Counted from the stretch's first letter, positions 1 to 6,583 are shown. The stretch: 9,770 nucleotides of DNA from Acidobacteriota bacterium (GCA_022562835.1 JADFOM010000076.1:1-9770), one strand, 5' to 3'. Notes: a model not told the origin generated them from the sequence alone. Translations and numbers: made by a program.

Positions 1-1
1 A

Positions 2-388
2 GGAGTCGAAGCGGCGGCCACCTTCCTCAACGACACCGGTCGGGCGCGTCTGGCCGAACACGAGGCGACCGTGTTCGCCCCTTTGCTAGAGGGTCTCCAG
101 TCGATGCGCCACGTGACCACCTACGGTCTGGACACTCTTGAGGGACGCACCCCGACCGTCTTGTTCAACGTCGATGGGTTCGAGCCCTCAGAGGTCGCCG
201 CGGCTCTGGCGCGACGGTCGATCGCTTTGTGGTCCGGCCACAACTATGGCCTCATGGCCATCGAGGCACTCGATTTGAATCCCGCCAGCGGCGGTGTGCG
301 GGCCGGAGTGTCGCCCTACACAAGCAGCGAAGATGTTGATCGATTACTCAACGCGATCGATGATTTGTCGACGCTCGAGGCGGTCTGA
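2..388 (+). CDS. Class V PLP-dependent aminotransferase / cysteine desulfurase-like protein, C-terminal part (candidate ergothioneine C-S lyase)
   Basis: This is the last 128 codons of a gene that begins before the window; the frame is open from base 2 to the TGA at 386-388. The fragment looks like the small C-terminal domain of fold-type I PLP enzymes of the cysteine-desulfurase-like (VC1184-type) group. It shows RTPTVLFNV, then LWSGHNYG, then GGVRAGVSPYTSSEDVDRLL, where the Arg of the GGVRAG segment is the position that usually holds the substrate carboxylate. The PLP lysine and cofactor-binding half lie outside the window. It converges on egtD with only 7 bp between the stops. In mycobacteria the last ergothioneine step is cleavage of hercynylcysteine sulfoxide by the PLP enzyme EgtE, so position next to egtBD makes that role plausible here. 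This is inference: a generic desulfurase or another C-S lyase is equally compatible with the fragment. The family call is fairly secure, the role is not. Confidence 0.75.
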   Translation, partial: GVEAAATFLNDTGRARLAEHEATVFAPLLEGLQSMRHVTTYGLDTLEGRTPTVLFNVDGFEPSEVAAALARRSIALWSGHNYGLMAIEALDLNPASGGVRAGVSPYTSSEDVDRLLNAIDDLSTLEAV

Positions 389-401
389 GCAACGCTCAGG
401 C
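383..401. terminator. Stop-spanning inverted repeat between convergent genes (possible bidirectional terminator)
   Basis: CTGAGC at 385-390 and GCTCAG at 394-399 form a perfect 6-bp inverted repeat around an AAC loop. The + transcript could add a U-G and a G-C pair at the base (383-384 with 400-401). The TGA of the left gene sits in one arm and the TGA of egtD in the other. Part of the symmetry is automatic, because facing TGA stops are reverse complements of each other. There is no T-tract on either side, so an intrinsic terminator is only a possibility. Confidence 0.3.
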
Positions 402-1394
402 GCGGCGTGCCAGCAATAGTGCGAAGTCCGAATCTTGCAACAGGCCGTCCTCGCTGGCACTGGAGGTCCAGAAGGCCTCGACATCGAAGCCGGCCGCCGA
501 GAGCTCGCCGCTCAGCTTTTCTTGTCGAAACTTCGTCGAGATCTCCACGCGGAGTTCTTCTCCTTCGTCGAAGGAGACATCGAGGTCCAATGCTTCGATA
601 CGCGCTGTCACCGGCATGGCGGCGCGAAGGCGCATGTCGACCCGCTCTTCCTGAGCGTCCCAGAGCGGCACATAGTCGAACTGCTCAAGTGGGAGATTTC
701 CGCCGAGCTCACGATTGATGATCGACAGCACATTGGTTACGAACTCCGCGGTAACCCCTTCGGAGTCGTGGTAGGCGTCGATGAGTCGTTGCGCATCCTT
801 CACCAGGTCGACTCCGAGAAGGATCCAGTCGTCCGTGTCGAGTGTGTCGGCCACGGCACCGAGAAAGGCCGCTCGTTCCTCCTGGTAGAAGTTGCCGAGC
901 GTGCCACCGAGAAAGGCGACGAGTCGGCGACCGCTGTGGGGTAGATGGCCCAGGTGGCGCGTGAAATCACCGACGTGTGCCTGCACCGAGAGTCCGGGGT
1001 ATCGCTCTGCGAGCCGTTCTGACGCGTCGACGAGCGTCTGTTCACTGACATCGACTGGGATAAACGTAGTGAGTTGCTCGGTCACCCAGAAGGCGTCGAG
1101 CAGAGTGCGGGTCTTGTCGCTGGTGCCAGAACCCAGCTCGATGATGGTGTCGGCCCCGGATCGTCGGGCGATTTCGGAGGCCTTGTCGAGGAGCAGCGAT
1201 CGCTCGGCCTCGGTGGGGTAGTACTCGTCGAGCGTCGTAATGCGGTCGAATAGCTCTGATCCACGGTCGTCGTAGAGCCACTTTGGGCGCAACACCTTCG
1301 GATGGTTTGTGAAGGTCCGGCGAATGTCGTCGAGCATCTCGCCTTGGGCCCAATCGTTTGGAATATGTGTGTCGATCTGAACGGGTAATGACAT
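396..1394 (-). CDS. egtD: L-histidine N-alpha-methyltransferase EgtD (ergothioneine biosynthesis)
   Basis: This SAM-dependent enzyme trimethylates the alpha-amino group of histidine to hercynine, the first committed ergothioneine step; it should act in the cytoplasm. The protein has 332 residues, close to the roughly 320 of mycobacterial EgtD. The N-terminus has the family block YDDRGSELFD (41-50) followed by EYYPTEAE. The SAM site is ELGSGTSDKT (86-95), with PVDVSE at 113-118 and FLGGTLGNF at 161-169. The known substrate-binding residues of Mycobacterium smegmatis EgtD (Tyr39, Tyr56, Asn166, Glu282, Ser284) all have counterparts at a constant offset of two: Tyr41, Tyr58, Asn168, Glu284 and Ser286. 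This supports true histidine specificity rather than a distant homologue. The gene follows egtB by 9 bp, and its ATG at 1392-1394 has a GAGAG ribosome site overlapping the egtB stop, so the two are probably translationally coupled. Confidence 0.95.
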   Translation of the reverse strand: MSLPVQIDTHIPNDWAQGEMLDDIRRTFTNHPKVLRPKWLYDDRGSELFDRITTLDEYYPTEAERSLLLDKASEIARRSGADTIIELGSGTSDKTRTLLDAFWVTEQLTTFIPVDVSEQTLVDASERLAERYPGLSVQAHVGDFTRHLGHLPHSGRRLVAFLGGTLGNFYQEERAAFLGAVADTLDTDDWILLGVDLVKDAQRLIDAYHDSEGVTAEFVTNVLSIINRELGGNLPLEQFDYVPLWDAQEERVDMRLRAAMPVTARIEALDLDVSFDEGEELRVEISTKFRQEKLSGELSAAGFDVEAFWTSSASEDGLLQDSDFALLLARRA

Positions 1395-1400
1395 GGTCGA

Positions 1401-1406
1401 CTCTCA
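1401..1406 (-). promoter_or_regulatory. Ribosome-binding site of egtD overlapping the egtB stop codon
   Basis: On the minus strand the hexamer TGAGAG contains both the TGA stop of egtB and a GAGAG Shine-Dalgarno-like stretch, six bases before the ATG of egtD. The overlap fixes the egtD start and suggests coupled translation of the two enzymes. Confidence 0.6.
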
Positions 1407-2711
1407 GTTGTCGTCTGCCAGGCGAACACCACAAAGGTGCCAGCGTGTATGTGGATGAAAGAAGTTGCGGTAGGTGTTACGCACATGACCGGGAGGTGTT
1501 AGGGCGCAACCGCCGCGCAGCACCATCGTGTTGATCATGAACTTTCCGTTGTATTCGCCGATCGCCCCAGTTGTGGGGCGGTAGCCGGGGTAGGGACGGT
1601 AGGGCGATGCGGTCCATTCCCAACAATCACCGTAGGCCTGCGCGACAACATCGATGCTCTGGTCCACGACCGGGTGAAGCGGTCCCACCAGTGGGTCATC
1701 GGCGAGCAGGTTTCCGGTGATCGGAGTGCCGTCTACCCCGTGTTCCCATTCGAACTCGGTCGGTAGTCTTTTACCCGCCCATGTCGCGAAGGCGTCGGCC
1801 TCGTAGAACGAAACGTGACATACCGGTTCGTGTGGATTCGGCGGTCGTGTTCCGCGAAGTGTGTGAACCAGCCAACGGTCGCCGTGGTCGGCTCGCCAGT
1901 ACAGGGGAGCCGACCAGTCTTCGCTGAGTCGATGATGCCAGCCGTCGGAGAGCCAGAGTTCAGGGCGCTCGTAGCCGCCATCGTCCATGAATTCGAGCCA
2001 CTCACCGACGGTGATGAGTCGGTTGGCGAGACGGTAGTTCTGTAACAGAGCCTCGTGTACCGGTCCTTCGTTGTCGAAACAGAAGCCAGCCGAATCGAGC
2101 CGTCCGATCGGTACAACGCCACCCCTGACGTCGCTGAATTCTAAAGGGCGGGAGGTTTCCCGCGAGCCGTTCTGGTTCTCACCATCGTGTTGGGGGCTCA
2201 GGAAGGCGGGATCGGCCGGATTCGACCAAAGAACGTGCTTGATGTCCATAAGCATTAGTTCCTGATGTTGCTCCTCGTGGTGGGTTCCGAGCACCATCAG
2301 ACCGCGAAGATCGGAGTTGTCGTCGGTGGGGTGCGAGGACAGGACGTCGTGGATTCGCTCATCGACGACGCGACGATAGCTCTCGATCTCGGCGACGCCG
2401 GGGCGCGTTACAAGGCCGCGGTTGGGCCTCGGGTGGCGTTCGCCCATGGCCTCGTAGTAGCTGTTGAACAGATAGTTGAACTGCGGATGGAACGGCTCGT
2501 AATCATCGATGAACGCATCGAGAACGAATGTCTCGAAAAACCAGGTCGTGTGGGCACGATGCCATTTCGTCGGACTTACATCCGCCATGGTCTGAACGGT
2601 CTGGTCTTCTGCTGATAGCGGCTCGGCCAACCGTTCGGTACGGGCGCGGACGGTGTCGTAACGCTCGACGAGTTCGTCGGTCGACGTATGGAGAGACTGG
2701 ATGTAGCTCAC
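1404..2711 (-). CDS. egtB: Ergothioneine sulfoxide synthase EgtB (non-haem iron), apparently of the cysteine-using type
   Basis: EgtB uses non-haem Fe(II) and O2 to join a thiol substrate to hercynine as a sulfoxide. The 435-residue protein has the two expected parts: a DinB-like helical domain (about 1-160) and an FGE-sulfatase-type domain (about 195-432). The three-histidine iron site is visible as His51 in PTKWHRAH and His145/His149 in HEEQHQE. Other family landmarks are FNSYYEAMGERHPRP (82-96), WEWTASPYRPYPGYRP and GAIGEYNGKFM (382-392). Near the C-terminus it reads TYRNFFHPHTRW (413-424). As I recall, the mycobacterial gamma-glutamylcysteine enzymes read RNWD-x-P here, and the Asp helps bind the glutamyl group. 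Lack of that Asp, and lack of egtA and egtC nearby, point to direct use of cysteine. The GTG start at 2709-2711 is chosen because GGGGAG lies ten bases upstream. It is the first gene of the egtBD operon. Confidence 0.93.
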   Translation of the reverse strand: MSYIQSLHTSTDELVERYDTVRARTERLAEPLSAEDQTVQTMADVSPTKWHRAHTTWFFETFVLDAFIDDYEPFHPQFNYLFNSYYEAMGERHPRPNRGLVTRPGVAEIESYRRVVDERIHDVLSSHPTDDNSDLRGLMVLGTHHEEQHQELMLMDIKHVLWSNPADPAFLSPQHDGENQNGSRETSRPLEFSDVRGGVVPIGRLDSAGFCFDNEGPVHEALLQNYRLANRLITVGEWLEFMDDGGYERPELWLSDGWHHRLSEDWSAPLYWRADHGDRWLVHTLRGTRPPNPHEPVCHVSFYEADAFATWAGKRLPTEFEWEHGVDGTPITGNLLADDPLVGPLHPVVDQSIDVVAQAYGDCWEWTASPYRPYPGYRPTTGAIGEYNGKFMINTMVLRGGCALTPPGHVRNTYRNFFHPHTRWHLCGVRLADDN

Positions 2712-2721
2712 AGTATTGAAA

Positions 2722-2727
2722 CTCCCC
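2722..2727 (-). promoter_or_regulatory. Ribosome-binding site of egtB
   Basis: GGGGAG on the minus strand lies ten bases upstream of the GTG start at 2711. It is one of the clearer Shine-Dalgarno sequences in the window, and it decides for the GTG start. Confidence 0.6.
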
Positions 2728-2768
2728 GACAGCGCGATTCGTTCCCTCGACGATCCCTCTCATCACTG

Positions 2769-2797
2769 ACCATACCCGCTGCGCCACTCTGCGTCAC
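2769..2797 (-). promoter_or_regulatory. Candidate promoter of the egtBD operon
   Basis: In the 126-bp divergent region 2712-2837 the minus strand carries TATGGT (2774-2769) as a possible -10 box and GTGACG (2797-2792) as a weak -35 box, with a 17-bp spacer. Transcription would start near 2762, giving a leader of about 50 bases before egtB. The match to consensus is modest. Nothing else convincing was seen in this gap. Confidence 0.3.
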
Positions 2798-2837
2798 CGG
2801 CTCAACCGTCTGGGCAGCCGTGCGCTAAGACTGTTCG

Positions 2838-3872
2838 ATGTCAACACCCAAGTCTCGACGTGTGTTCGCACCGGGTCGAGTGAACCTGATCGGTGATCAT
2901 GTCGACTATGTCGGGGGCTTGGTCTTGCCTATGGCGGTCGATTTGGGTACGACGATCGAGGTCGTTCCACGCGCCGACGGGCAGGTGTTGCTTACGTCGG
3001 AGAACGATCCGCGGCCCGTTCGCCTGACGCTGCCTGTGCGAGACGTCACAGAGGTCGAGCCGCAGTGGGGTCGTTTCGTCGCCGCTGTGCTCGCAGAGAT
3101 GGGAGCTGTCGACGGCTTCGAGGGGTCTGTGTCGTCGAGTCTGCCCATCGGTGCGGGCATGTCGTCGAGTTCGGCATTGTCGGCGGCAGTCGCAATGGCA
3201 GCCGGATACGAGGGCGCAGCGATCGAACTTGCTCGGCTCTGCCGACGCGCCGAGACCACAGCTTCCGGTGTGCCGTGCGGAATCATGGACCAGCTCACCA
3301 TCGCTGCGGCTACGAAGGGAACAGCATTGGCGATCGACTGTCGTGATGAGTCGTTCCGGCCGATCGCTCTACCCGACAAGTGTTCGGTGTTCATCGCGCA
3401 TTGTGGCGTGTCGAGGAGTCTGGTCGAGTCGGCCTACGCGGAGCGTCGAGCTGCGTGCGAGGACGCCGAGTCCCAAATAGGAGCGTTGCGCGACGCGTCA
3501 CTCAGCAACGTCGCGAGCCTGGAGGACCCGCTTTTGCGGATCCGTGCCCGGCACGTAGTGAGCGAAATCGCGCGAGTTGAAGCGGCAATAGACGCCTGTG
3601 TTCGTGGCGACCCAGCAGAGATTGGTCGATTGATGATCGAGAGCCATGAGAGTCTGCGCGACGACTTCGAGGTGTCGATCGATGAACTCGACCGCCTTGT
3701 CGATCGGCTCTGCGGCATCGAAGGTGTCTATGGTGCGCGGTTGACCGGTGCTGGGTTCGGTGGCTGTGTCGTTGCTCTGACGCACGAGGAAGTTGATGCC
3801 GTCGATGTGGCAGGAGAAGCACAGTCCTGGCGCGTGGTTGCGTCCGATGGTGTGCGGAATCTGCACGACTAG
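2838..3872 (+). CDS. galK: Galactokinase-family sugar kinase (GHMP superfamily)
   Basis: This kinase most likely phosphorylates galactose at C1 with ATP, the entry step of the Leloir pathway, in the cytoplasm. The 344-residue protein has the galactokinase signature GRVNLIGDHVDY (13-24), whose Asp20, His21 and Asp23 line the sugar pocket in the family. The ATP-binding loop is LPIGAGMSSSSALS (102-115). CGIMDQ (147-152) carries the catalytic base Asp151. SAYAERRAAC (198-207) matches the galactokinase-type S-x-Y-x-x-R-R-x-x-C segment, and RLTGAGFGGC (301-310) is GHMP motif 3. It is shorter than the usual 380 or so residues. No galT, galE or sugar transporter lies in the window; the partner is an SDR six bases downstream. 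A related kinase for another sugar, such as N-acetylgalactosamine or arabinose, cannot be excluded. The ATG has no Shine-Dalgarno sequence, so translation may be leaderless. Confidence 0.85.
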   Translation: MSTPKSRRVFAPGRVNLIGDHVDYVGGLVLPMAVDLGTTIEVVPRADGQVLLTSENDPRPVRLTLPVRDVTEVEPQWGRFVAAVLAEMGAVDGFEGSVSSSLPIGAGMSSSSALSAAVAMAAGYEGAAIELARLCRRAETTASGVPCGIMDQLTIAAATKGTALAIDCRDESFRPIALPDKCSVFIAHCGVSRSLVESAYAERRAACEDAESQIGALRDASLSNVASLEDPLLRIRARHVVSEIARVEAAIDACVRGDPAEIGRLMIESHESLRDDFEVSIDELDRLVDRLCGIEGVYGARLTGAGFGGCVVALTHEEVDAVDVAGEAQSWRVVASDGVRNLHD

Positions 3873-3878
3873 TCTCGT

Positions 3879-4637
3879 GTGGTGACCTCTTTCCCCAAGT
3901 TTGATTTCGCCGGTGCACGAGTACTTGTCACGGGAGGCACGAACGGCATCGGTCTAGCGGTTGCCAAATCGTTCGCTGACTCTGGTGCAACATTGACCGT
4001 TACAGGGACTCGCCGCGCAGCGCGTGATTATGACCATTCATCCGAGCTCGCGGGTTTCGACTACCTGTCAATGCGGATGCGCGATCGGAGTTCGATCGAT
4101 GCCGCGGTCGCAGGCCTGTCGGCGCTCGATGTGTTGATAAACAACGCCGGAGCAAACTTTCCAGACGGGCTCGACGAGTCGAGCAGCGACGGATTCGACG
4201 CATCGGTAGAACTCAACCTGTTGGGCGGGCACCGTCTGATCCGGGGTTGTGAACCGTTGTTGCGGTCGAGCAGCCACCCGGGTGGTGCCGTGGTTATCAA
4301 CGTTGCGAGTATGGCGTCGTTTAGACCAGTGCCGCTGGTGCCTGGTTATGGCGCTGCGAAGGCGGGTGTGGTGCAGATGACCAAACACCTAGGTCTCGTA
4401 TGGGCACGTGAGGGCATCCGGGTCAACGCGATCGCTCCCGGGCTCATCGAGTCAAACATGACAGCGCCGATGAAGGACATTCCTGAACTCGAGGCGATCG
4501 AACTGGAGAAGGTTCCGATGAATCGTTGGGGAACACCCGCTGACCTCGTTGGTATGTTCCAGTTTCTCGCAAGCCCCGCTGCCGCCTTCATTACCGGTCA
4601 GACCTACAACATCGATGGCGGGTACTCCATCGGCTGA
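3879..4637 (+). CDS. Classical short-chain dehydrogenase/reductase (SDR)
   Basis: This is a 252-residue NAD(P)-dependent oxidoreductase of the classical SDR type; its substrate is not evident. The cofactor motif TGGTNGIG is at 18-25, NNAG at 88-91, and the catalytic tetrad is Asn113, Ser144, Tyr157 and Lys161 (YGAAK at 157-161). The C-terminal ITGQTYNIDGGYS is the usual end of 3-oxoacyl-ACP-reductase-like SDRs. Arg45 and Arg46 after the second strand suggest NADP(H), an inference. The start lies six bases after the galK stop; GTG at 3879 or the adjacent GTG at 3882 could be used, and neither has a good Shine-Dalgarno sequence, so coupling to galK translation is likely. Pairing with galK suggests a sugar or polyol substrate but does not prove it. 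Its TGA is 2 bp from the stop of the convergent alcohol dehydrogenase. Confidence 0.9.
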   Translation: MVTSFPKFDFAGARVLVTGGTNGIGLAVAKSFADSGATLTVTGTRRAARDYDHSSELAGFDYLSMRMRDRSSIDAAVAGLSALDVLINNAGANFPDGLDESSSDGFDASVELNLLGGHRLIRGCEPLLRSSSHPGGAVVINVASMASFRPVPLVPGYGAAKAGVVQMTKHLGLVWAREGIRVNAIAPGLIESNMTAPMKDIPELEAIELEKVPMNRWGTPADLVGMFQFLASPAAAFITGQTYNIDGGYSIG

Positions 4638-4639
4638 CT

Positions 4640-5635
4640 TCAGTCCATCGTCACCATAATTTTGCCGAACGTGGTTGGCCCCGAGATGAGTTCGTGGACG
4701 TGGCCCCAGTCCGACAGCGCAACGTGGTGGCTGATCATCGGGGTAAGGTCGCGTCGATCGACGAGTTCGAGCGCGTCTTCGAAGCGCTCGGGATATTCCA
4801 TCGAACCTCTGATCGTGAGTTCTTTGCTGAGGATGGACAAGAAGTTTGTCGGCACGTCTTCGAAGTGAAGCCCTGCGACCGAGACCCGCGACCCCACACC
4901 GGCGTTGGCGATGATTCCTTGGAGCACTTCGGCCGCGCCGGTGCACTCGACGAACGCATCTGTGGCCGCCATCGGTCCGAACACCGAGTTGCTGGTTCCG
5001 TGTCGTTGGCGGATGGTCTCCCAACAGTCATCGGGTCCAGTTGTGGCGTGCGCGCCGATCTCAGAGGCCATGGACAGACGTTGAGACGAAATGTCCACCG
5101 CGACCACGTCACGGGCACCGGAGTCGACGGCGGCGGCGACGGCGGCGAGACCTATCGGTCCAACACCCAAGACCACGACGAGGTCACCCGCCTCGACGTC
5201 GGCTTGAGCGGCCGCGTGCATGCCGACACCAACGGGCTCGGTGAGCGCCGCTTCGTCGAAGGCCATGTGGTCGGGAATCATGAACACATTTGTGCCCATC
5301 TCGGCGCTGCGCACCCGCAACAGCGTGGTGAACGCTCCCTCAGGCCCTCCATTGCCGATCGACGTCTGAGGGTTGACGACAACTCTGTCACCCACCGCTA
5401 TGTCGGTGACGTCGGAGCCGACGAAGTCGACATGACCTGCGAATTCGTGGCCGAGCCGCATCGGTTCGGGTCCGGGTCCCATGAGGCCGCCCATCGAGAT
5501 GTACTTGAGGTCGCTGCCGCATACCCCGCAGGCAGCGACTCGCACGACGATGTCACCCGACGCGGGATCTGGAGGTTCGACGCGATCCAAGCGGACGTCT
5601 CCTGGACCGTGCACGCGTACCTGTTCGATCGTCAT
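4640..5635 (-). CDS. Zinc-type alcohol/polyol dehydrogenase (MDR superfamily) lacking the structural-zinc lobe
   Basis: The 331-residue protein is a medium-chain dehydrogenase expected to oxidise an alcohol or polyol with NAD. The GroES-like part has CGVCGSD (36-42) and GHEFAGH (62-68). Probable catalytic zinc ligands are Cys39, His63, the adjacent Glu64 and Glu133 in LTEPVGVGMHA. The Rossmann motif is GVGPIG (157-162), and the acidic Asp181 at the end of the next strand favours NAD. The segment NPQTSIGNGGPEGAF (88-102) lies where most zinc dehydrogenases carry four cysteines for the structural zinc; it has none. Closest in style are sorbitol, threonine and butanediol dehydrogenase-like proteins; the substrate is unknown. 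It starts at an ATG with AGAAAG five bases upstream, 12 bp after the lyase gene, so the two form an operon. A long open frame exists on the opposite strand but has no recognisable motif. Confidence 0.9.
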   Translation of the reverse strand: MTIEQVRVHGPGDVRLDRVEPPDPASGDIVVRVAACGVCGSDLKYISMGGLMGPGPEPMRLGHEFAGHVDFVGSDVTDIAVGDRVVVNPQTSIGNGGPEGAFTTLLRVRSAEMGTNVFMIPDHMAFDEAALTEPVGVGMHAAAQADVEAGDLVVVLGVGPIGLAAVAAAVDSGARDVVAVDISSQRLSMASEIGAHATTGPDDCWETIRQRHGTSNSVFGPMAATDAFVECTGAAEVLQGIIANAGVGSRVSVAGLHFEDVPTNFLSILSKELTIRGSMEYPERFEDALELVDRRDLTPMISHHVALSDWGHVHELISGPTTFGKIMVTMD

Positions 5636-5647
5636 GGCGACTTTCTA

Positions 5648-6559
5648 TCAATATGTAGGCGGGCTGGGAAAGCCTCCGGCTTTGGCCACCATGCCCGGCG
5701 TGGTGTGTCCGAGTAGTGATTCGAGCCATTCGGTGGCTGCGATGAGAGCATTTAGGTCCAAACCCGTTTGGATCTCCATCGCGTGCAGCATGTAGACCAC
5801 ATCTTCGGTTGCGACGTTGCCTGTCGCCTTTGGTGCGAACGGACAGCCTCCTACCCCTCCGAGACTTGCATCGAAGACTCGCACGCCGACACCAACCGCC
5901 GCCACGATGTTCGCCATGGCGGTGTTGCGAGTGTTGTGGAAGTGTCCGCGTGGCACCGAATCGTCACCGACACAGTCGCCCAAGATACCGAAGAGGTCGG
6001 CCACCTGATTGGGCACGGCGACGCCAATCGTGTCGGCCAGAGTGATCTCGGCAGGTCCAGTTTCGGCCAGACGTAGCGCGATGTCGCGCACCACCGATTG
6101 ATCGACGCGCCCTTCGAACGGGCAACCGAACGCCGAGGCGATGGTCACGGTGCGGCGTAAACCGGCCTTGGACGCGGCGTCACTGATGGAACGCCAACGA
6201 TCGATCGATTCTTCGATCGTCGAGTTCTGGTTTTGCTGCGAGAACGTTTCGGACGCAACGACCACCCCGGTTATCTCGTCGACACCCGAAGCGATGGCAC
6301 GTTCGACACCGATGCGATTGAGAACCAAGGCGCTGTATGTGACGCCGCTCGATCGTGGGACCGCGGCCATCAGAGCATCGGCGTCGGCCATCTTGGGCAC
6401 TGCTGTCGGGCTGACGAAGCTGGCCGCCTCGATGCGGGTGTGTCCCGCGCTGATTAGACGCTTGATGAGGGCGACCTTTTGGTCGGTGCTCAGGTCGGCG
6501 GGATCGGCCTGCAGGCCGTCACGCGGCGCGACTTCAACGATCTCGACGTGGTTGGCCAT
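5648..6559 (-). CDS. HMG-CoA lyase-family enzyme (DRE-TIM metallolyase)
   Basis: Members cleave 3-hydroxy-3-methylglutaryl-CoA to acetyl-CoA and acetoacetate, or related branched 3-hydroxyacyl-CoAs such as citramalyl-CoA. From the ATG at 6557-6559 the protein has 303 residues, the normal length. VAPRDGLQ (10-17) holds the metal-binding Asp14, and IEAASFVSP follows at 43-51. SAFGCPFEG (142-150) and ITLADTIGV (172-180) are family blocks. His206 and His208 in GHFHNTRNT are the metal histidines. GGCPFAPKATGN (237-248) is the lyase signature with active-site Cys239, and Glu252 follows. The start could be the ATG at 6574 (five residues more), which has GGGGAAG placed very close upstream. The much longer open frame to 6670 runs into the CoA transferase and is not believed. 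The lyase is first in an operon with the alcohol dehydrogenase and diverges from a CoA transferase, which would supply its CoA ester. Confidence 0.9.
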   Translation of the reverse strand: MANHVEIVEVAPRDGLQADPADLSTDQKVALIKRLISAGHTRIEAASFVSPTAVPKMADADALMAAVPRSSGVTYSALVLNRIGVERAIASGVDEITGVVVASETFSQQNQNSTIEESIDRWRSISDAASKAGLRRTVTIASAFGCPFEGRVDQSVVRDIALRLAETGPAEITLADTIGVAVPNQVADLFGILGDCVGDDSVPRGHFHNTRNTAMANIVAAVGVGVRVFDASLGGVGGCPFAPKATGNVATEDVVYMLHAMEIQTGLDLNALIAATEWLESLLGHTTPGMVAKAGGFPSPPTY

Positions 6560-6571
6560 GCTGAGCCACAG

Positions 6572-6577
6572 CATACT
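6572..6577 (+). promoter_or_regulatory. Candidate -10 box for leaderless transcription of the CoA transferase
   Basis: CATACT lies exactly 12 to 7 bases before the A of the ATG at 6584, the spacing expected when transcription starts at the start codon itself. There is no Shine-Dalgarno sequence upstream of this ATG, which fits a leaderless mRNA. No good -35 box was found; TGGTTG at 6549-6554 is a poor match at 17 bp. Confidence 0.35.
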
Positions 6578-6583
6578 TCCCCT

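Noticed and set aside
2826..2831. TAAGAC as a leaderless -10 box for galK
   Set aside because: The position (-12 to -7) is right and no Shine-Dalgarno sequence is present, but it matches the consensus at only three of six bases and lacks the final T, with no -35 box.
3870..3872. TAG between galK and the SDR as a recoded (read-through) codon
   Set aside because: Both proteins have normal ends and starts for their families, and nothing nearby suggests a recoding signal or pyrrolysine use.
4632..4645. Hairpin across the SDR/alcohol dehydrogenase convergent stops
   Set aside because: Only about five pairs with a wobble and a 4-base loop, mostly explained by the facing TGA codons; no T-tract.
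4694..5716. 340-codon open frame on the + strand opposite the alcohol dehydrogenase
   Set aside because: It is as long as the real gene but has no recognisable motif, while the minus strand has all zinc and NAD motifs in order. Long antisense frames are common in GC-rich coding DNA.
6195..6222. Clustered GATCGATCGATT and TCGATCG palindromes
   Set aside because: They lie inside lyase coding sequence, and TCGA-rich stretches occur throughout the window as a result of GTC-GA, CTC-GA and TCG codon choice. No operator-like placement.
6479..6583. Upstream extension of the CoA transferase reading frame to 6479
   Set aside because: Family III proteins begin close to the L-x-D-I-R-V-I-E motif. The extension overlaps the conserved N-terminus of the lyase.
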